Origin: Bacteroides eggerthii | GTDB taxonomy: Bacteria; Bacteroidota; Bacteroidia; Bacteroidales; Bacteroidaceae | DNA: 64,000 bases | Direction of reading: 5' to 3' | Assembly: GCF_025146565.1 (NCBI RefSeq) | Contig: NZ_CP102258.1 | Coordinates: 2,264,001 to 2,328,000 of the forward strand | Part shown: positions 34,935 to 43,680 of the stretch, one piece after another | Layout: every line of letters starts with the position of its first letter | Numbering within the stretch: the first letter of the stretch is position 1 | Position numbers and translations under genes: made by a program | Notes under the pieces: model-generated | What the model was told of the DNA's origin: nothing | Seen by the model: only the letters and a program-made list of their open reading frames with translations | Database searches by the model: none

Positions 34935-35360
34935 ATGAGTAGAATAATAGCTATTGATTACGGTAAGAAGCGTACGGGTATAGCCGTTAGCGATACGTTA
35001 CAGATGATTGCTAACGGACTTACTACTGTACCTACGCATGAGTTGCTCGCCTTTATTCTTGACTATGTGGCAAAAGAACCGGTAGAACGGATTCTTGTCG
35101 GCTTACCGAAACAGATGAATAACGAGGCTTCTGAGAACATGAAGCGTATCGAACCCTTTGTGCGCTCTCTGAAAAAGAAGTTACCGGATATGCCGGTGGA
35201 GTACGTGGATGAACGCTTTACTTCGGTATTGGCGCACCGTACGATGCTGGAAGCCGGATTGAAGAAGAAAGACAGGCAGAACAAGGCGTTAGTCGACGAA
35301 ATCAGTGCGACTATTATCCTGCAAACTTATTTGGAGAACAAGCGTTTCGCTTCTTTATAA
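34935..35360 (+). CDS. ruvX: Holliday junction resolvase-like / rRNA-processing nuclease YqgF
   Basis: The 141-residue protein starts RIIAIDYGKKRTGIAVSD (RNase H-like fold, catalytic Asp), has RILVGLPKQMN and VEYVDERFTSVLA (Glu/Asp), and DEISATIILQTYL at the end. This is the complete YqgF/RuvX family pattern. The enzyme processes the 5' end of pre-16S rRNA in E. coli. It is followed 44 bases later by def. Confidence 0.92.
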   Translation: MSRIIAIDYGKKRTGIAVSDTLQMIANGLTTVPTHELLAFILDYVAKEPVERILVGLPKQMNNEASENMKRIEPFVRSLKKKLPDMPVEYVDERFTSVLAHRTMLEAGLKKKDRQNKALVDEISATIILQTYLENKRFASL

Positions 35361-35371
35361 GTGTATAAGAA

Positions 35372-35398
35372 ATAATTCATAATTGATAATTCATAATT
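35372..35398 (+). repeat. Two 13-bp direct repeats between ruvX and def
   Basis: ATAATTCATAATT occurs twice (35372-35384 and 35386-35398), separated by one G. Similar AATTAAGAATTAA-type repeats are at 30611-30641, upstream of cysN. Confidence 0.7.
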
Positions 35399-35404
35399 AA
35401 AGAA

Positions 35405-35959
35405 ATGATTTTACCCGTTTATGTATACGGACAACCCGTATTGAGAAAAGTGGCAGAGGACATCACTCCTGACTATCCGAACCTGAAAGAATTGATTCAG
35501 AATATGTTTGAAACAATGGACCACGCTGACGGTGTGGGACTTGCAGCACCGCAGATCGGTTTGCCGATTCGTGTGGTTGTTGTAGATTTGGATGTGCTGT
35601 CGGAGGACTATCCTGAATATAAAGGTTTCCGTAAAGCATATATCAATGCACACATTCTGGAAGTATCGGGCGAGGAAGTATCTATGGAAGAAGGCTGCCT
35701 GAGCTTGCCCGGTATTCATGAATCTGTAAAAAGAGGCAATAAAATACGTGTGAAATATCTGGATGAGGACTTGGTGGAGCATGACGAGATCGTGGAAGGT
35801 TATCTTGCTCGTGTAATGCAGCATGAGTTTGACCATTTGGACGGTAAGATGTTCATCGACCATTTGTCGCCTTTGCGCAAGCAGATGATAAAAGGAAAAT
35901 TGAATGCCATGTTGAAAGGTAAGGCACATTGCACTTACAAAGTGAAAACTGTTAAGTAA
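35405..35959 (+). CDS. def: Peptide deformylase
   Basis: The 184-residue enzyme removes the formyl group from nascent proteins. The three family motifs are [10 protein letters not shown] (about 45-54), EEGCLSLPG (Cys metal ligand, about 97-105) and QHEFDHLDG (His ligands, catalytic Glu, about 139-147). It follows ruvX closely and probably shares its transcript. Confidence 0.97.
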   Translation: MILPVYVYGQPVLRKVAEDITPDYPNLKELIQNMFETMDHADGVGLAAPQIGLPIRVVVVDLDVLSEDYPEYKGFRKAYINAHILEVSGEEVSMEEGCLSLPGIHESVKRGNKIRVKYLDEDLVEHDEIVEGYLARVMQHEFDHLDGKMFIDHLSPLRKQMIKGKLNAMLKGKAHCTYKVKTVK

Positions 35960-36040
35960 GAAAACCATATAATAAGGTATAAAAGGCTCAAAAAAAATAA
36001 AAAGTCTTCCGTATATCCTGATATATAAATGAATAAACGC

Positions 36041-36048
36041 TACTTTTG
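36041..36048 (+). promoter_or_regulatory. Promoter -7 box of the TPR gene
   Basis: TACTTTTG fits TAnnTTTG and ends 28 bases before the ATG at 36077. Confidence 0.6.
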
Positions 36049-36076
36049 TTTTGTTTACAAGCATTTATAAGACAAT

Positions 36077-38122
36077 ATGATCAAAAAGATATTGCTGGCA
36101 ATTTTGTTATTGCCCACGTTGTTATATGCGCAAATCAATACGGAAAGGGTGATGACTATTGCCCGGAACGCATTGTATTTTGAGGACTACGTGCTTTCTA
36201 TCCAATACTTCAATCAGGTAATCAACGCGAAGCCTTATTTATATGAGCCTTATTTCTTTCGTGCACTGGCCAAAATTAATTTGGATGATTTTCAGGGTGC
36301 TGAAATGGATTGTGATTTGGCTATTCAGCGCAATCCTTTTGTTGTGGGCGCTTATCAGATAAGAGGATTGGCGCGTATTCGCCAGGATAAGTTTGATGGT
36401 GCGATAGAAGACTATAAAACTGCCTTGAAATATGATCCGGAAAATGTGGTGCTCTGGCATAATCTCTCTTTGTGCCATATGCAGAAAGAGGACTTCAGCT
36501 CTGCCAAGGAAGACTTAGGTAAGCTGCTTGCCATAGCTCCGAGATATACGCGGGCGTATCTGATGCGAGGTGAAGTCAACCTGAAGCAGAACGATACGAT
36601 ACAGGCTTTGAAGGACTTTGATACAGCTATCGATATGGATCGTTATGATCCGGACAGTTGGGCCGCACGAGCTATTGTGCGTCTCCAGCAAGCCGATTAC
36701 AAAGAGGCTGAAAGTGATTTAGACCAGGCGATACATCTGAGTGTGCGCAACTCAGGCAACTACATTAATCGTGCTTTGGCGCGTTTTCATCAGAATAATT
36801 TGAGAGGTGCCATGAGTGACTACGATTTGGCGCTGGATATTGATCCTAATAATTTCCTCGGACACTATAATCGCGGTTTGTTGCGTGCGCAAGTTGGTGA
36901 TGACAACCGGGCGATAGAAGATTTTGACTTTGTGCTGAAGATAGAGCCGGATAATATGATGGCAACGTTCAATCGTGGTTTGTTGCGTGCACAGACAGGG
37001 GATTATCGCGGTGCTATCAGCGATTATTCCAGAGTGATAGATGAATATCCCAATTTCATGGCCGGTTACTATCATCGCGCTGAAGCCAGAAAGAAGATTG
37101 GTGATCGTAAGGGGGCGGAGCAGGATGAGTTTAAGGTTATGAAGATGCAGCTCGACAAGCGTAACGGTGTAACTTCCGGTGGTAACGGTAAGGATGTGGC
37201 GGATAATAATAACGGAGATTCCGGGCAGGACAGCGGTAAGACCCGTAAGAAGTCTGATAAGAATATGGAGAACTATCGCAAGATTGTGATAGCGGATGAT
37301 TCGGAAGCCGATCAGCGTTACAAGAGCGACTATCGTGGGCGTGTGCAAGATCGGAATGTAACTATCAAGCTCGAACCGATGTATGCGCTGACCTACTATG
37401 AGAAGCTGAGCGATGTGAAGCGGATAGTGCACTATCATAAGTACATCGATGAATTGAATCATTCGAAATTGCTTCCCAAGCCGCTGCGAATCACCAATAT
37501 GGAGTCTCCGTTGACAGAAGAGCAGGTGCGTTTCCATTTTGCTTTGATCGACGCTCATACATCAGAGATTGTAGCGGATGAGAAGAATGCCAAAAAACGG
37601 TTCATGCGGGGGCTGGATTTCTATTTGGTACAAGATTTCGCAAGTTCCATAGACGACTTTACACAGAGTATCTTATTGGATGATACTTTCTTTCCGGCAT
37701 ATTTTATGCGTGCTTTGGTGCGTTATAAGCAATTGGAATACAAAAAAGCGGAGGCCGGAATGAGTGAGGGTGCTGTTTCCGGCGCATCGGAAGTGAAAAA
37801 ATCGGAAGTGACGGCTATGGACTACGACATTGTGAAAAATGATTTGGACCATGTCATCCGGTTAGCGCCCGATTTTGTTTACGGCTATTATAATCGCGGA
37901 AATATATTGTCCATGCTGAAAGACTATCGTGCGGCACTGGTGGATTACGATAAAGCAATTGAACTGAACCCCGACTTTGCCGAGGCATATTTCAATCGTG
38001 GACTGACACATATTTTCCTGGGTAATAACAGGCAGGGTATTTCGGATTTGAGCAAGGCGGGTGAATTGGGTATTGTTTCCGCCTACAACATTATCAAGCG
38101 ATTTACCAATACGCAGCAATAA
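36077..38122 (+). CDS. Exported tetratricopeptide-repeat protein
   Basis: The 681-residue protein has a signal peptide (ILLAILLLPTLLYAQ). Two TPR blocks are visible: residues about 20-355 (repeats such as NFLGHYNRGLLRAQVGDDNR), and about 520-680 (FAEAYFNRGLTHIFLGNN). A Gly/Asn/Asp/Lys-rich linker (about 363-395) and a 120-residue non-TPR part lie between. TPRs mediate protein contacts in the periplasm, but partners are unknown. It is followed by thrS with its own promoter. Confidence 0.88.
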   Translation: MIKKILLAILLLPTLLYAQINTERVMTIARNALYFEDYVLSIQYFNQVINAKPYLYEPYFFRALAKINLDDFQGAEMDCDLAIQRNPFVVGAYQIRGLARIRQDKFDGAIEDYKTALKYDPENVVLWHNLSLCHMQKEDFSSAKEDLGKLLAIAPRYTRAYLMRGEVNLKQNDTIQALKDFDTAIDMDRYDPDSWAARAIVRLQQADYKEAESDLDQAIHLSVRNSGNYINRALARFHQNNLRGAMSDYDLALDIDPNNFLGHYNRGLLRAQVGDDNRAIEDFDFVLKIEPDNMMATFNRGLLRAQTGDYRGAISDYSRVIDEYPNFMAGYYHRAEARKKIGDRKGAEQDEFKVMKMQLDKRNGVTSGGNGKDVADNNNGDSGQDSGKTRKKSDKNMENYRKIVIADDSEADQRYKSDYRGRVQDRNVTIKLEPMYALTYYEKLSDVKRIVHYHKYIDELNHSKLLPKPLRITNMESPLTEEQVRFHFALIDAHTSEIVADEKNAKKRFMRGLDFYLVQDFASSIDDFTQSILLDDTFFPAYFMRALVRYKQLEYKKAEAGMSEGAVSGASEVKKSEVTAMDYDIVKNDLDHVIRLAPDFVYGYYNRGNILSMLKDYRAALVDYDKAIELNPDFAEAYFNRGLTHIFLGNNRQGISDLSKAGELGIVSAYNIIKRFTNTQQ

Positions 38123-38163
38123 CATTTTTTTGCTAAAAAATAGAATATCAATAAAGAATTAGC

Positions 38164-38171
38164 TATTTTTG
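38164..38171 (+). promoter_or_regulatory. Promoter -7 box of thrS
   Basis: TATTTTTG matches the consensus, 31 bases before the ATG at 38203. No clear -33. Confidence 0.6.
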
Positions 38172-38202
38172 CGTTCTAAAAAAATGAACTATACATAACA
38201 TT

Positions 38203-40143
38203 ATGATAAAGATAACTTTTCCAGACGGCTCTGTTCGTGAATACAACGAAGGAGTAACGGGACTGCAAATAGCAGAAAGCATTAGTTCACGCTTGGCACA
38301 AGACGTGCTGGCTTGTGGAGTGAACGGAGAAACTTATGATTTGGGGCGTCCTATCAGTGAAGACGCCGAAGTGGTTCTCTATAAATGGGAAGACGAACAA
38401 GGCAAGCATGCCTTTTGGCATACCAGTGCCCACTTGCTGGCGGAAGCCTTGCAAGAGTTGTATCCGGGTATTCAGTTTGGTATCGGTCCGGCTATTGAGA
38501 ACGGTTTTTATTATGATGTAGATCCGGGAGAGGCCACTATCAAGGAAGCCGATCTGCCTGCTATCGAAAAGAAAATGGCAGAGTTGGTTGCTAAGAAAGA
38601 AGCTGTTGTCAGAGAAAGTATATCAAAGACAGATGCTCTGAAAATGTTCGGCGATCGCGGTGAAACTTATAAATGTGAGTTGATTTCGGAATTGGAGGAT
38701 GGCCATATCACCACTTATACGCAAGGTGCATTTACGGACTTGTGTCGTGGTCCTCACTTGATGACTACCGCACCTATCAAGGCTATTAAGCTGACTTCTG
38801 TTGCCGGCGCTTATTGGCGTGGACAGGAAGACCGCAAGATGATGACCCGTATCTATGGTATCACTTTCCCGAAGAAGAAGATGTTGGATGAATATCTTGT
38901 GCTGCTGGAAGAAGCCAAGAAACGCGACCATCGTAAAATTGGCAAGGAGATGGATTTGTTCATGTTCTCCGATACGGTAGGCAAGGGACTTCCGATGTGG
39001 TTGCCGAAGGGTGCCGCATTGCGTATCCGTCTGCAAGAGTTCTTGCGTCGTATTCAGGCACGTTACGATTATCAGGAAGTGATGTGTCCGCCTATTGGAA
39101 ATAAGTTGTTATATATCACTTCCGGACACTATGCCAAATATGGTAAAGATTCGTTCCAGCCCATCCATACGCCGGAAGAAGGTGAGGAGTACTTCCTGAA
39201 GCCGATGAACTGCCCTCATCACTGTATGATTTACAAGAACTCTCCCCGTTCTTATAAAGATCTGCCTTTGCGCTTGGCCGAGTTCGGTACGGTTTGCCGT
39301 TACGAACAGAGTGGCGAGCTTCATGGGTTGACTCGTGTCCGTAGTTTCACGCAAGATGATGCGCATATCTTCTGCCGTCCCGATCAGGTGAAGGATGAAT
39401 TCCTGCGTGTGATGGACATAATCTCGATTGTGTTCCAGTCCATGCATTTTGAGAATTTCGAAGCACAGATTTCTTTGCGCGATAAAGTGAACCGCGAAAA
39501 GTATATCGGTAGCGATGAAAACTGGGAAAAGGCGGAACAGGCCATTATCGAGGCTTGTGAAGAAAAGGGGCTGAAAGCTAAAGTTGAGTATGGTGAAGCA
39601 GCTTTCTATGGTCCTAAGCTGGACTTTATGGTGAAAGACGCTATCGGTCGCCGTTGGCAGTTGGGAACCATCCAAGTAGACTATAACTTGCCCGAACGCT
39701 TCCAGCTGGAATATACGGGAGCTGACAACCAGAAGCACCGTCCGGTAATGATTCATCGTGCGCCGTTCGGTTCTATGGAACGTTTCGTTGCCGTACTTAT
39801 CGAGCATACAGCCGGTAAATTCCCGTTGTGGCTGACTCCTGATCAAGTAGCTATCCTGCCTATCAGTGAGAAATTCAATGACTATGCCCAGGAAGTGAAA
39901 GACTATCTGAAGAGATACGATGTTCGCGCCATTGTGGATGAACGTAACGAAAAGATCGGACGTAAGATTCGTGATAACGAAATGAAACGTATTCCCTATA
40001 TGCTGATTGTAGGTGAGAAAGAGGCTGAAAACAGAGAAGTTTCCGTCCGCAAACAAGGCGAAGGCGACCAGGGAACCATGAAATTTGAAGAATTTGCTAA
40101 AAAAGTGAACGAAGAAGTTCAAAATATGATAAATAAATGGTAA
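38203..40143 (+). CDS. thrS: Threonyl-tRNA synthetase
   Basis: The 646-residue class II synthetase has all usual domains: TGS domain (about 1-60), editing domain with [11 protein letters not shown] (about 71-81) and the catalytic core. [10 protein letters not shown] carries the zinc ligand Cys, and [17 protein letters not shown] is motif 2. The anticodon-binding domain follows at the C-terminus (about 545-646). Full length. Its stop codon overlaps the promoter box of infC (40141-40148). Confidence 0.98.
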   Translation: MIKITFPDGSVREYNEGVTGLQIAESISSRLAQDVLACGVNGETYDLGRPISEDAEVVLYKWEDEQGKHAFWHTSAHLLAEALQELYPGIQFGIGPAIENGFYYDVDPGEATIKEADLPAIEKKMAELVAKKEAVVRESISKTDALKMFGDRGETYKCELISELEDGHITTYTQGAFTDLCRGPHLMTTAPIKAIKLTSVAGAYWRGQEDRKMMTRIYGITFPKKKMLDEYLVLLEEAKKRDHRKIGKEMDLFMFSDTVGKGLPMWLPKGAALRIRLQEFLRRIQARYDYQEVMCPPIGNKLLYITSGHYAKYGKDSFQPIHTPEEGEEYFLKPMNCPHHCMIYKNSPRSYKDLPLRLAEFGTVCRYEQSGELHGLTRVRSFTQDDAHIFCRPDQVKDEFLRVMDIISIVFQSMHFENFEAQISLRDKVNREKYIGSDENWEKAEQAIIEACEEKGLKAKVEYGEAAFYGPKLDFMVKDAIGRRWQLGTIQVDYNLPERFQLEYTGADNQKHRPVMIHRAPFGSMERFVAVLIEHTAGKFPLWLTPDQVAILPISEKFNDYAQEVKDYLKRYDVRAIVDERNEKIGRKIRDNEMKRIPYMLIVGEKEAENREVSVRKQGEGDQGTMKFEEFAKKVNEEVQNMINKW

Positions 40144-40148
40144 CTTTG
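40141..40148 (+). promoter_or_regulatory. Promoter -7 box of the infC operon, overlapping the thrS stop
   Basis: TAACTTTG fits the -7 consensus. Its first three bases are the TAA stop codon of thrS. Start of infC is 115 bases downstream, leaving a long leader. Confidence 0.6.
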
Positions 40149-40157
40149 CGCCCAATT

Positions 40158-40201
40158 GTAAAAGCATAGCATACATACGATGTTCTAAAGACAGCTTTTA
40201 C
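40158..40201 (+). promoter_or_regulatory. Leader hairpin before infC
   Basis: GTAAAAGC at 40158-40165 pairs exactly with GCTTTTAC at 40194-40201 around a 28-base loop, inside the transcript leader. A role in IF3/L20 autoregulation is plausible but unproven. Confidence 0.45.
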
Positions 40202-40262
40202 TTAACAAAAAAATAATTTGGGAGTAATAAACAAGAAACAAACTGGAAGTAAACGTTATTTA

Positions 40263-40865
40263 ATGAAGAATGACAGCTTAAAAGGGCAACATCGGATTAA
40301 TGAGCAAATCCGTGCCAAAGAAGTCCGCATTGTGGGCGATGAAGTGGAACCTAAAGTATATCCGATAGCTCAGGCCTTAAAGATGGCCGAGGAGATGGAA
40401 GCGGATCTCGTAGAGATTTCTCCAAATGCACAACCCCCTGTTTGTCGTATTATTGATTACTCTAAATTTCTTTATCAGTTAAAGAAGCGTCAGAAGGAAC
40501 AAAAGGCGAAGCAGGTGAAAGTAAACGTGAAGGAAATTCGTTTCGGTCCCCAAACGGACGACCATGACTATAACTTCAAGTTGAAGCATGCCAAAGGCTT
40601 TTTGGAAGATGGAGACAAAGTAAAGGCATACGTGTTCTTTAAAGGCCGTTCTATCTTATTCAAGGAGCAGGGAGAGGTTTTGCTGTTGCGCTTTGCCAAT
40701 GATTTGGAAGACTATGCAAAAGTAGATCAGATGCCGATTCTGGAAGGAAAGAGAATGACTATTCAGCTTTCTCCGAAAAAGGGCGCTGCTCCCAAGAAAC
40801 CTGCTGCACCGAAACCGGCAGAGGCTTCAAAAGCTGCTCCGGCTGAAGAACAAAGCGAAGACTAA
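40263..40865 (+). CDS. infC: Translation initiation factor IF-3
   Basis: The protein has 200 residues from ATG 40263; an in-frame TTG at 40218 would add 15 residues. It has the IF3 N-domain ([14 protein letters not shown]), the linker ([19 protein letters not shown]) and the C-domain ([12 protein letters not shown]). A Lys/Ala/Pro tail of about 30 residues (about 171-200) is extra compared with E. coli IF3. It heads the infC-rpmI-rplT ribosomal operon. Confidence 0.95.
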   Translation: MKNDSLKGQHRINEQIRAKEVRIVGDEVEPKVYPIAQALKMAEEMEADLVEISPNAQPPVCRIIDYSKFLYQLKKRQKEQKAKQVKVNVKEIRFGPQTDDHDYNFKLKHAKGFLEDGDKVKAYVFFKGRSILFKEQGEVLLLRFANDLEDYAKVDQMPILEGKRMTIQLSPKKGAAPKKPAAPKPAEASKAAPAEEQSED

Positions 40866-40930
40866 AGAAATGAGTAACGCCACAGGTATAGTGCGTTGCC
40901 ATATAATTAAATAATTAAAAAATAAGTAAG

Positions 40931-41128
40931 ATGCCAAAGATGAAGACTAACTCCGGTTCTAAAAAGAGATTTACTCTTACCGGAACAGGTAAAATCAAAA
41001 GAAAGCACGCTTTTCACAGTCACATTTTGACTAAGAAAACTAAGAAGCAAAAGAGAAATCTGTGTTACTCTACAACCGTTGATATAACGAATGTGAGCCA
41101 GGTTAAGGAACTCTTAGCTATGAAGTAA
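40931..41128 (+). CDS. rpmI: Ribosomal protein bL35
   Basis: The 65-residue basic protein has the L35 signature [20 protein letters not shown] followed by [20 protein letters not shown]. It lies between infC and rplT in the usual order, with 65 bases after infC. It is an accessory protein of the large subunit. Confidence 0.97.
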   Translation: MPKMKTNSGSKKRFTLTGTGKIKRKHAFHSHILTKKTKKQKRNLCYSTTVDITNVSQVKELLAMK

Positions 41129-41229
41129 TCAAAAGCGTAAGAAGTATTATTAAAGTTATTAACCGAATGCATTAGCTTTAAGTCCGCTGCGTGAAGCACT
41201 GGCGCTAACATTCAAAAACAAGTAAAACT

Positions 41230-41580
41230 ATGCCAAGATCAGTAAATCATGTTGCTTCTAAAGCAAGAAGAAAGAAAATTTTGAAATTGACCAGAGGTTA
41301 CTTTGGTGCAAGAAAGAACGTTTGGACCGTTGCCAAGAATACTTGGGAAAAAGGTTTGACTTATGCGTTCCGCGACCGTAAGAACAAGAAAAGAAACTTC
41401 CGCGCTTTGTGGATTCAACGTATCAACGCTGCTGCACGTTTGGAAGGTATGTCTTATTCCAAACTGATGGGCGCTTTGCACAAAGCTGGTATTGAAATCA
41501 ACCGTAAAGTTTTGGCTGATTTAGCGATGAATCATCCGGAAGCTTTCAAAGCTATTGTTGCTAAAGCAAAGGCTGCATAA
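41230..41580 (+). CDS. rplT: Ribosomal protein bL20
   Basis: The 116-residue protein has the L20 features [34 protein letters not shown] and [20 protein letters not shown]. It binds 23S rRNA early in assembly and in other bacteria represses its own operon. The 101-base gap before it has no gene. Its transcript ends at the hairpin 41605-41634. Confidence 0.97.
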   Translation: MPRSVNHVASKARRKKILKLTRGYFGARKNVWTVAKNTWEKGLTYAFRDRKNKKRNFRALWIQRINAAARLEGMSYSKLMGALHKAGIEINRKVLADLAMNHPEAFKAIVAKAKAA

Positions 41581-41604
41581 GCTGGGATAAAAGATAAATC
41601 CTAG

Positions 41605-41634
41605 GGCGCTGGTTACAAACAGGTAATCAGCGCC
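41605..41634 (+). terminator. Rho-independent terminator of the infC operon
   Basis: GGCGCTGGTTAC pairs with GTAATCAGCGCC (one G-U pair) around AAACAG, followed by TTTTGTTTTG. Confidence 0.88.
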
Positions 41635-41702
41635 TTTTGTTTTGGGCAATAGCGGTAAAGTGTGAAAACGTAAGGTACAGGCAAACAAATTTCCTGTTTT
41701 TC

Positions 41703-41733
41703 TTGTTTCTTTCCTAGAAACTCATTACCTTTG
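41703..41733 (+). promoter_or_regulatory. Promoter of the probable 6S RNA
   Basis: TTG at 41703-41705 and TACCTTTG at 41726-41733, separated by 20 bases, form a good Bacteroides promoter. The RNA start would be near 41740. Confidence 0.75.
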
Positions 41734-41739
41734 AAGTAG

Positions 41740-41930
41740 AAAAAATAGCCGCATTGATTGGATCGGGAAACTCATCAATTTTTATGAAATACCGAGACAA
41801 GCTTCAGTTCTTAATGGCGGGCCACGCCCTTCGGGGTAACTCTTGAGTCGGTGGATTACAAAGAGGACGAGCACTCAAATCATGTCATACGGAGTTTCAT
41901 CACATCATCGGTGCGGCTTTCTATAAAAAG
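41740..41930 (+). ncRNA. ssrS: Probable 6S RNA (SsrS, Bacteroidales-1 type)
   Basis: No reading frame is visible between rplT and the insertion sequence, but a promoter starts a region that folds into one long hairpin. AGCCGCATTGAT (41747-41758) pairs with ATCGGTGCGGCT (41907-41918); GAAACTC (41767-41773) pairs with GAGTTTC (41892-41898). A large internal bubble and an apical stem (ACCGA with TCGGT) follow. A closed stem, central bubble and terminal stem are the 6S design, in which the bubble mimics an open promoter and binds RNA polymerase. The Bacteroidales-1 RNA, reported near L20 genes, is considered to be 6S RNA. Ends are approximate. Confidence 0.7.
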
Positions 41931-41956
41931 GGACATTCATTAAATATTACAAAATC

Positions 41957-42004
41957 AGCCAACTAATTCATACACAAATTATTGCGAATTAGTTGGCTTT
42001 TTTG
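41957..42004 (+). terminator. Terminator hairpin between the 6S RNA and the insertion sequence
   Basis: AGCCAACTAATTC pairs perfectly with GAATTAGTTGGCT around 16 bases, followed by a T-run. It probably ends the 6S transcript. Confidence 0.8.
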
Positions 42005-42074
42005 TATCTTTAGGTATTCCCCCGAAAATAAGGTTTGACGGCCAAAACGGGGGAAATATCCAAACTAATAAGAT

Positions 42075-43433
42075 ATGGCAAAGATAGTGAATATTTCAGA
42101 AATTCACCCTACTTTGGGTTTTACAGAATTTGATATTCTGGAAAAATACCGCAAGAGTTTTAATGAGAGTGAGCTTGGCAAGCTTCATTCAGTCTTTCCG
42201 TTTGAATGTATGGCAAAAGCCGCAGGCCTGTCGGCCCGGCGCCTGGGACGCAGGAACAGATTCAGTCCTTCCGCAAAGATCGCCCTTATGGTCCTGAAGG
42301 CATACACCGGATTCTCCGACAGGCAACTGGTGGAACATCTGAACGGGAACATACACTACCAGATTTTCTGTGGAATTATGATTCCCCCGTCCCTTCCCAT
42401 AACCAACTTCAAGATAATCAGTGCCATCCGTAATGAGATAGCATCCCGCCTTGACATTGATTCTTTCCAGGAGCTCCTGGCTTCACACTGGAAACCTTAT
42501 CTTGATAACCTTCACGTCTGCATGACCGATGCCACATGCTATGAAAGCCACATGCGTTTTCCTACGGACATGAAACTCCTTTGGGAAAGCCTCGAATGGC
42601 TCTACAGGCATATATGCCGGCATTGCAGGGAGCTGGGCATAAGGCGTCCGCGCAACAAATACAGGAATGTGGCGGAATCCTATCTGTCCTACTGCAAGAA
42701 AAGAAAGAGGAGAGCTTCAAGGACAAGAATGCTTAAGCGCCGTATGATCAAGCTTCTTGAAAAGCTCCTCAGTCAAAGGGATGGGATCCATAGCGAGTAC
42801 GGTGCTTTACTCCGATATACCCAGGATTATCATAAGCGTCTTTCCATCATCAGAAAGGTGCTTGTACAAGAAAAGGAAATGTTTGAAGGGCGGAAAGTCA
42901 GTGACCGCATCGTCAGCATTGACCGTCATTATGTACGTCCCATCGTCAGAGGCAAGGAAACCAAGTCCGTCGAGTTTGGTGCAAAGGTCAATAATATACA
43001 GATAGACGGCATATCGTTCATAGAACACCTCTCGTTCAAGGCATTCAATGAGGGTATACGCTTGAAGGACTGTATCCGTATGCAGCAGAAGCTTATGAAT
43101 GTAAGGGTAAGATGTGTGGCTGCCGATTCCATATATGCCAATAATGCCAACAGAAAGTTCTGTACAAAATATGGGATATCCACATCCTTTGTGCGCAAGG
43201 GAAGGGCGGCCAAAGATGAGCCTTTGAGGAAGGTGCTTAGAAGCGAACTCTCAAAAGAAAGGGCAACACGGCTTGAAGGAAGCTTCGGCACTCAAAAGCA
43301 ACATTACTCGCTCTCAAGGATAAAGGCCGGAAACAGGAAGACGGAAATACTGTGGATTTTCTTTGGAATACATACGGCAAATGCCATACTGATGATAGAA
43401 AAAATCAGAAACAAAACAGCTAAAGCAGCATGA
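42075..43433 (+). CDS. DDE transposase
   Basis: The 452-residue protein has a DUF772-type N-terminal domain (RFSPSAKIALMVLKAYTGFSDRQL). The DDE residues are in CMTDATCYESHMRFPTDMKLLWES (Asp near residue 153) and CVAADSIYANNANRKF, with Glu in LEGSFGTQKQHYSLSRIKAGN. A basic region (CKKRKRRASRTRMLKRRM) lies in the middle. The motif pattern with HMRFPTD is shared by IS1182/IS5-like elements, although I cannot fix the subgroup. The gene is intact, so the element may be active. Confidence 0.88.
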   Translation: MAKIVNISEIHPTLGFTEFDILEKYRKSFNESELGKLHSVFPFECMAKAAGLSARRLGRRNRFSPSAKIALMVLKAYTGFSDRQLVEHLNGNIHYQIFCGIMIPPSLPITNFKIISAIRNEIASRLDIDSFQELLASHWKPYLDNLHVCMTDATCYESHMRFPTDMKLLWESLEWLYRHICRHCRELGIRRPRNKYRNVAESYLSYCKKRKRRASRTRMLKRRMIKLLEKLLSQRDGIHSEYGALLRYTQDYHKRLSIIRKVLVQEKEMFEGRKVSDRIVSIDRHYVRPIVRGKETKSVEFGAKVNNIQIDGISFIEHLSFKAFNEGIRLKDCIRMQQKLMNVRVRCVAADSIYANNANRKFCTKYGISTSFVRKGRAAKDEPLRKVLRSELSKERATRLEGSFGTQKQHYSLSRIKAGNRKTEILWIFFGIHTANAILMIEKIRNKTAKAA

Positions 43434-43533
43434 TATGATTTTACTCACAGAATCAGAAGAGGTCATCAGACTTCTTCCGGAACGTCATGTCCTGTCGGAT
43501 AGAATTATGTGAGAAAGCACGGAAAAATGGCAA

Positions 43534-43586
43534 TAAGAATGGCATATGAAGTGGTCATGCCCTATCATCTTCATATGCCATCTTAT
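43534..43586 (+). terminator. Strong hairpin after the transposase
   Basis: ATGGCATATGAAG (43539-43551) pairs exactly with CTTCATATGCCAT (43569-43581). The stem extends by ATAAG/CTTAT past one bulge, and is followed by TTTTT. It probably terminates transposase transcription. Confidence 0.75.
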
Positions 43587-43614
43587 TTTTTAGAGACATT
43601 TACTGAATATCCCT

Positions 43615-43655
43615 AAAAAAGGAACGGTAATCTTGGTTGACTACCGTTCCTTTTT
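43615..43655 (-). terminator. Bidirectional terminator downstream of paaK
   Basis: AAAAAAGGAACGGTA and TACCGTTCCTTTTT form a stem with a 12-base loop. A-runs and T-runs on both sides make it functional in both directions. Confidence 0.85.
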
Positions 43656-43680
43656 CTTTGTTTTCCTTTTCCTTTTCCTT

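Larger units (their letters stand above)
42009..43617 (+). mobile_element. Insertion sequence with DDE transposase (IS1182/IS5-like)
   Basis: It contains one transposase gene. Candidate terminal inverted repeats are TTTAGGTATTC (42009-42019) and GAATATCCCTAAA (43605-43617). They match imperfectly, so the ends are tentative. No target duplication was confirmed. The left end sits immediately after the 6S terminator; the right end abuts the terminator of the paaK operon, so no gene is interrupted. Confidence 0.7.

Noticed and set aside
39109..40176. 355-residue minus-strand frame opposite thrS
   Set aside because: Overlaps the catalytic core of threonyl-tRNA synthetase; no recognisable domain.
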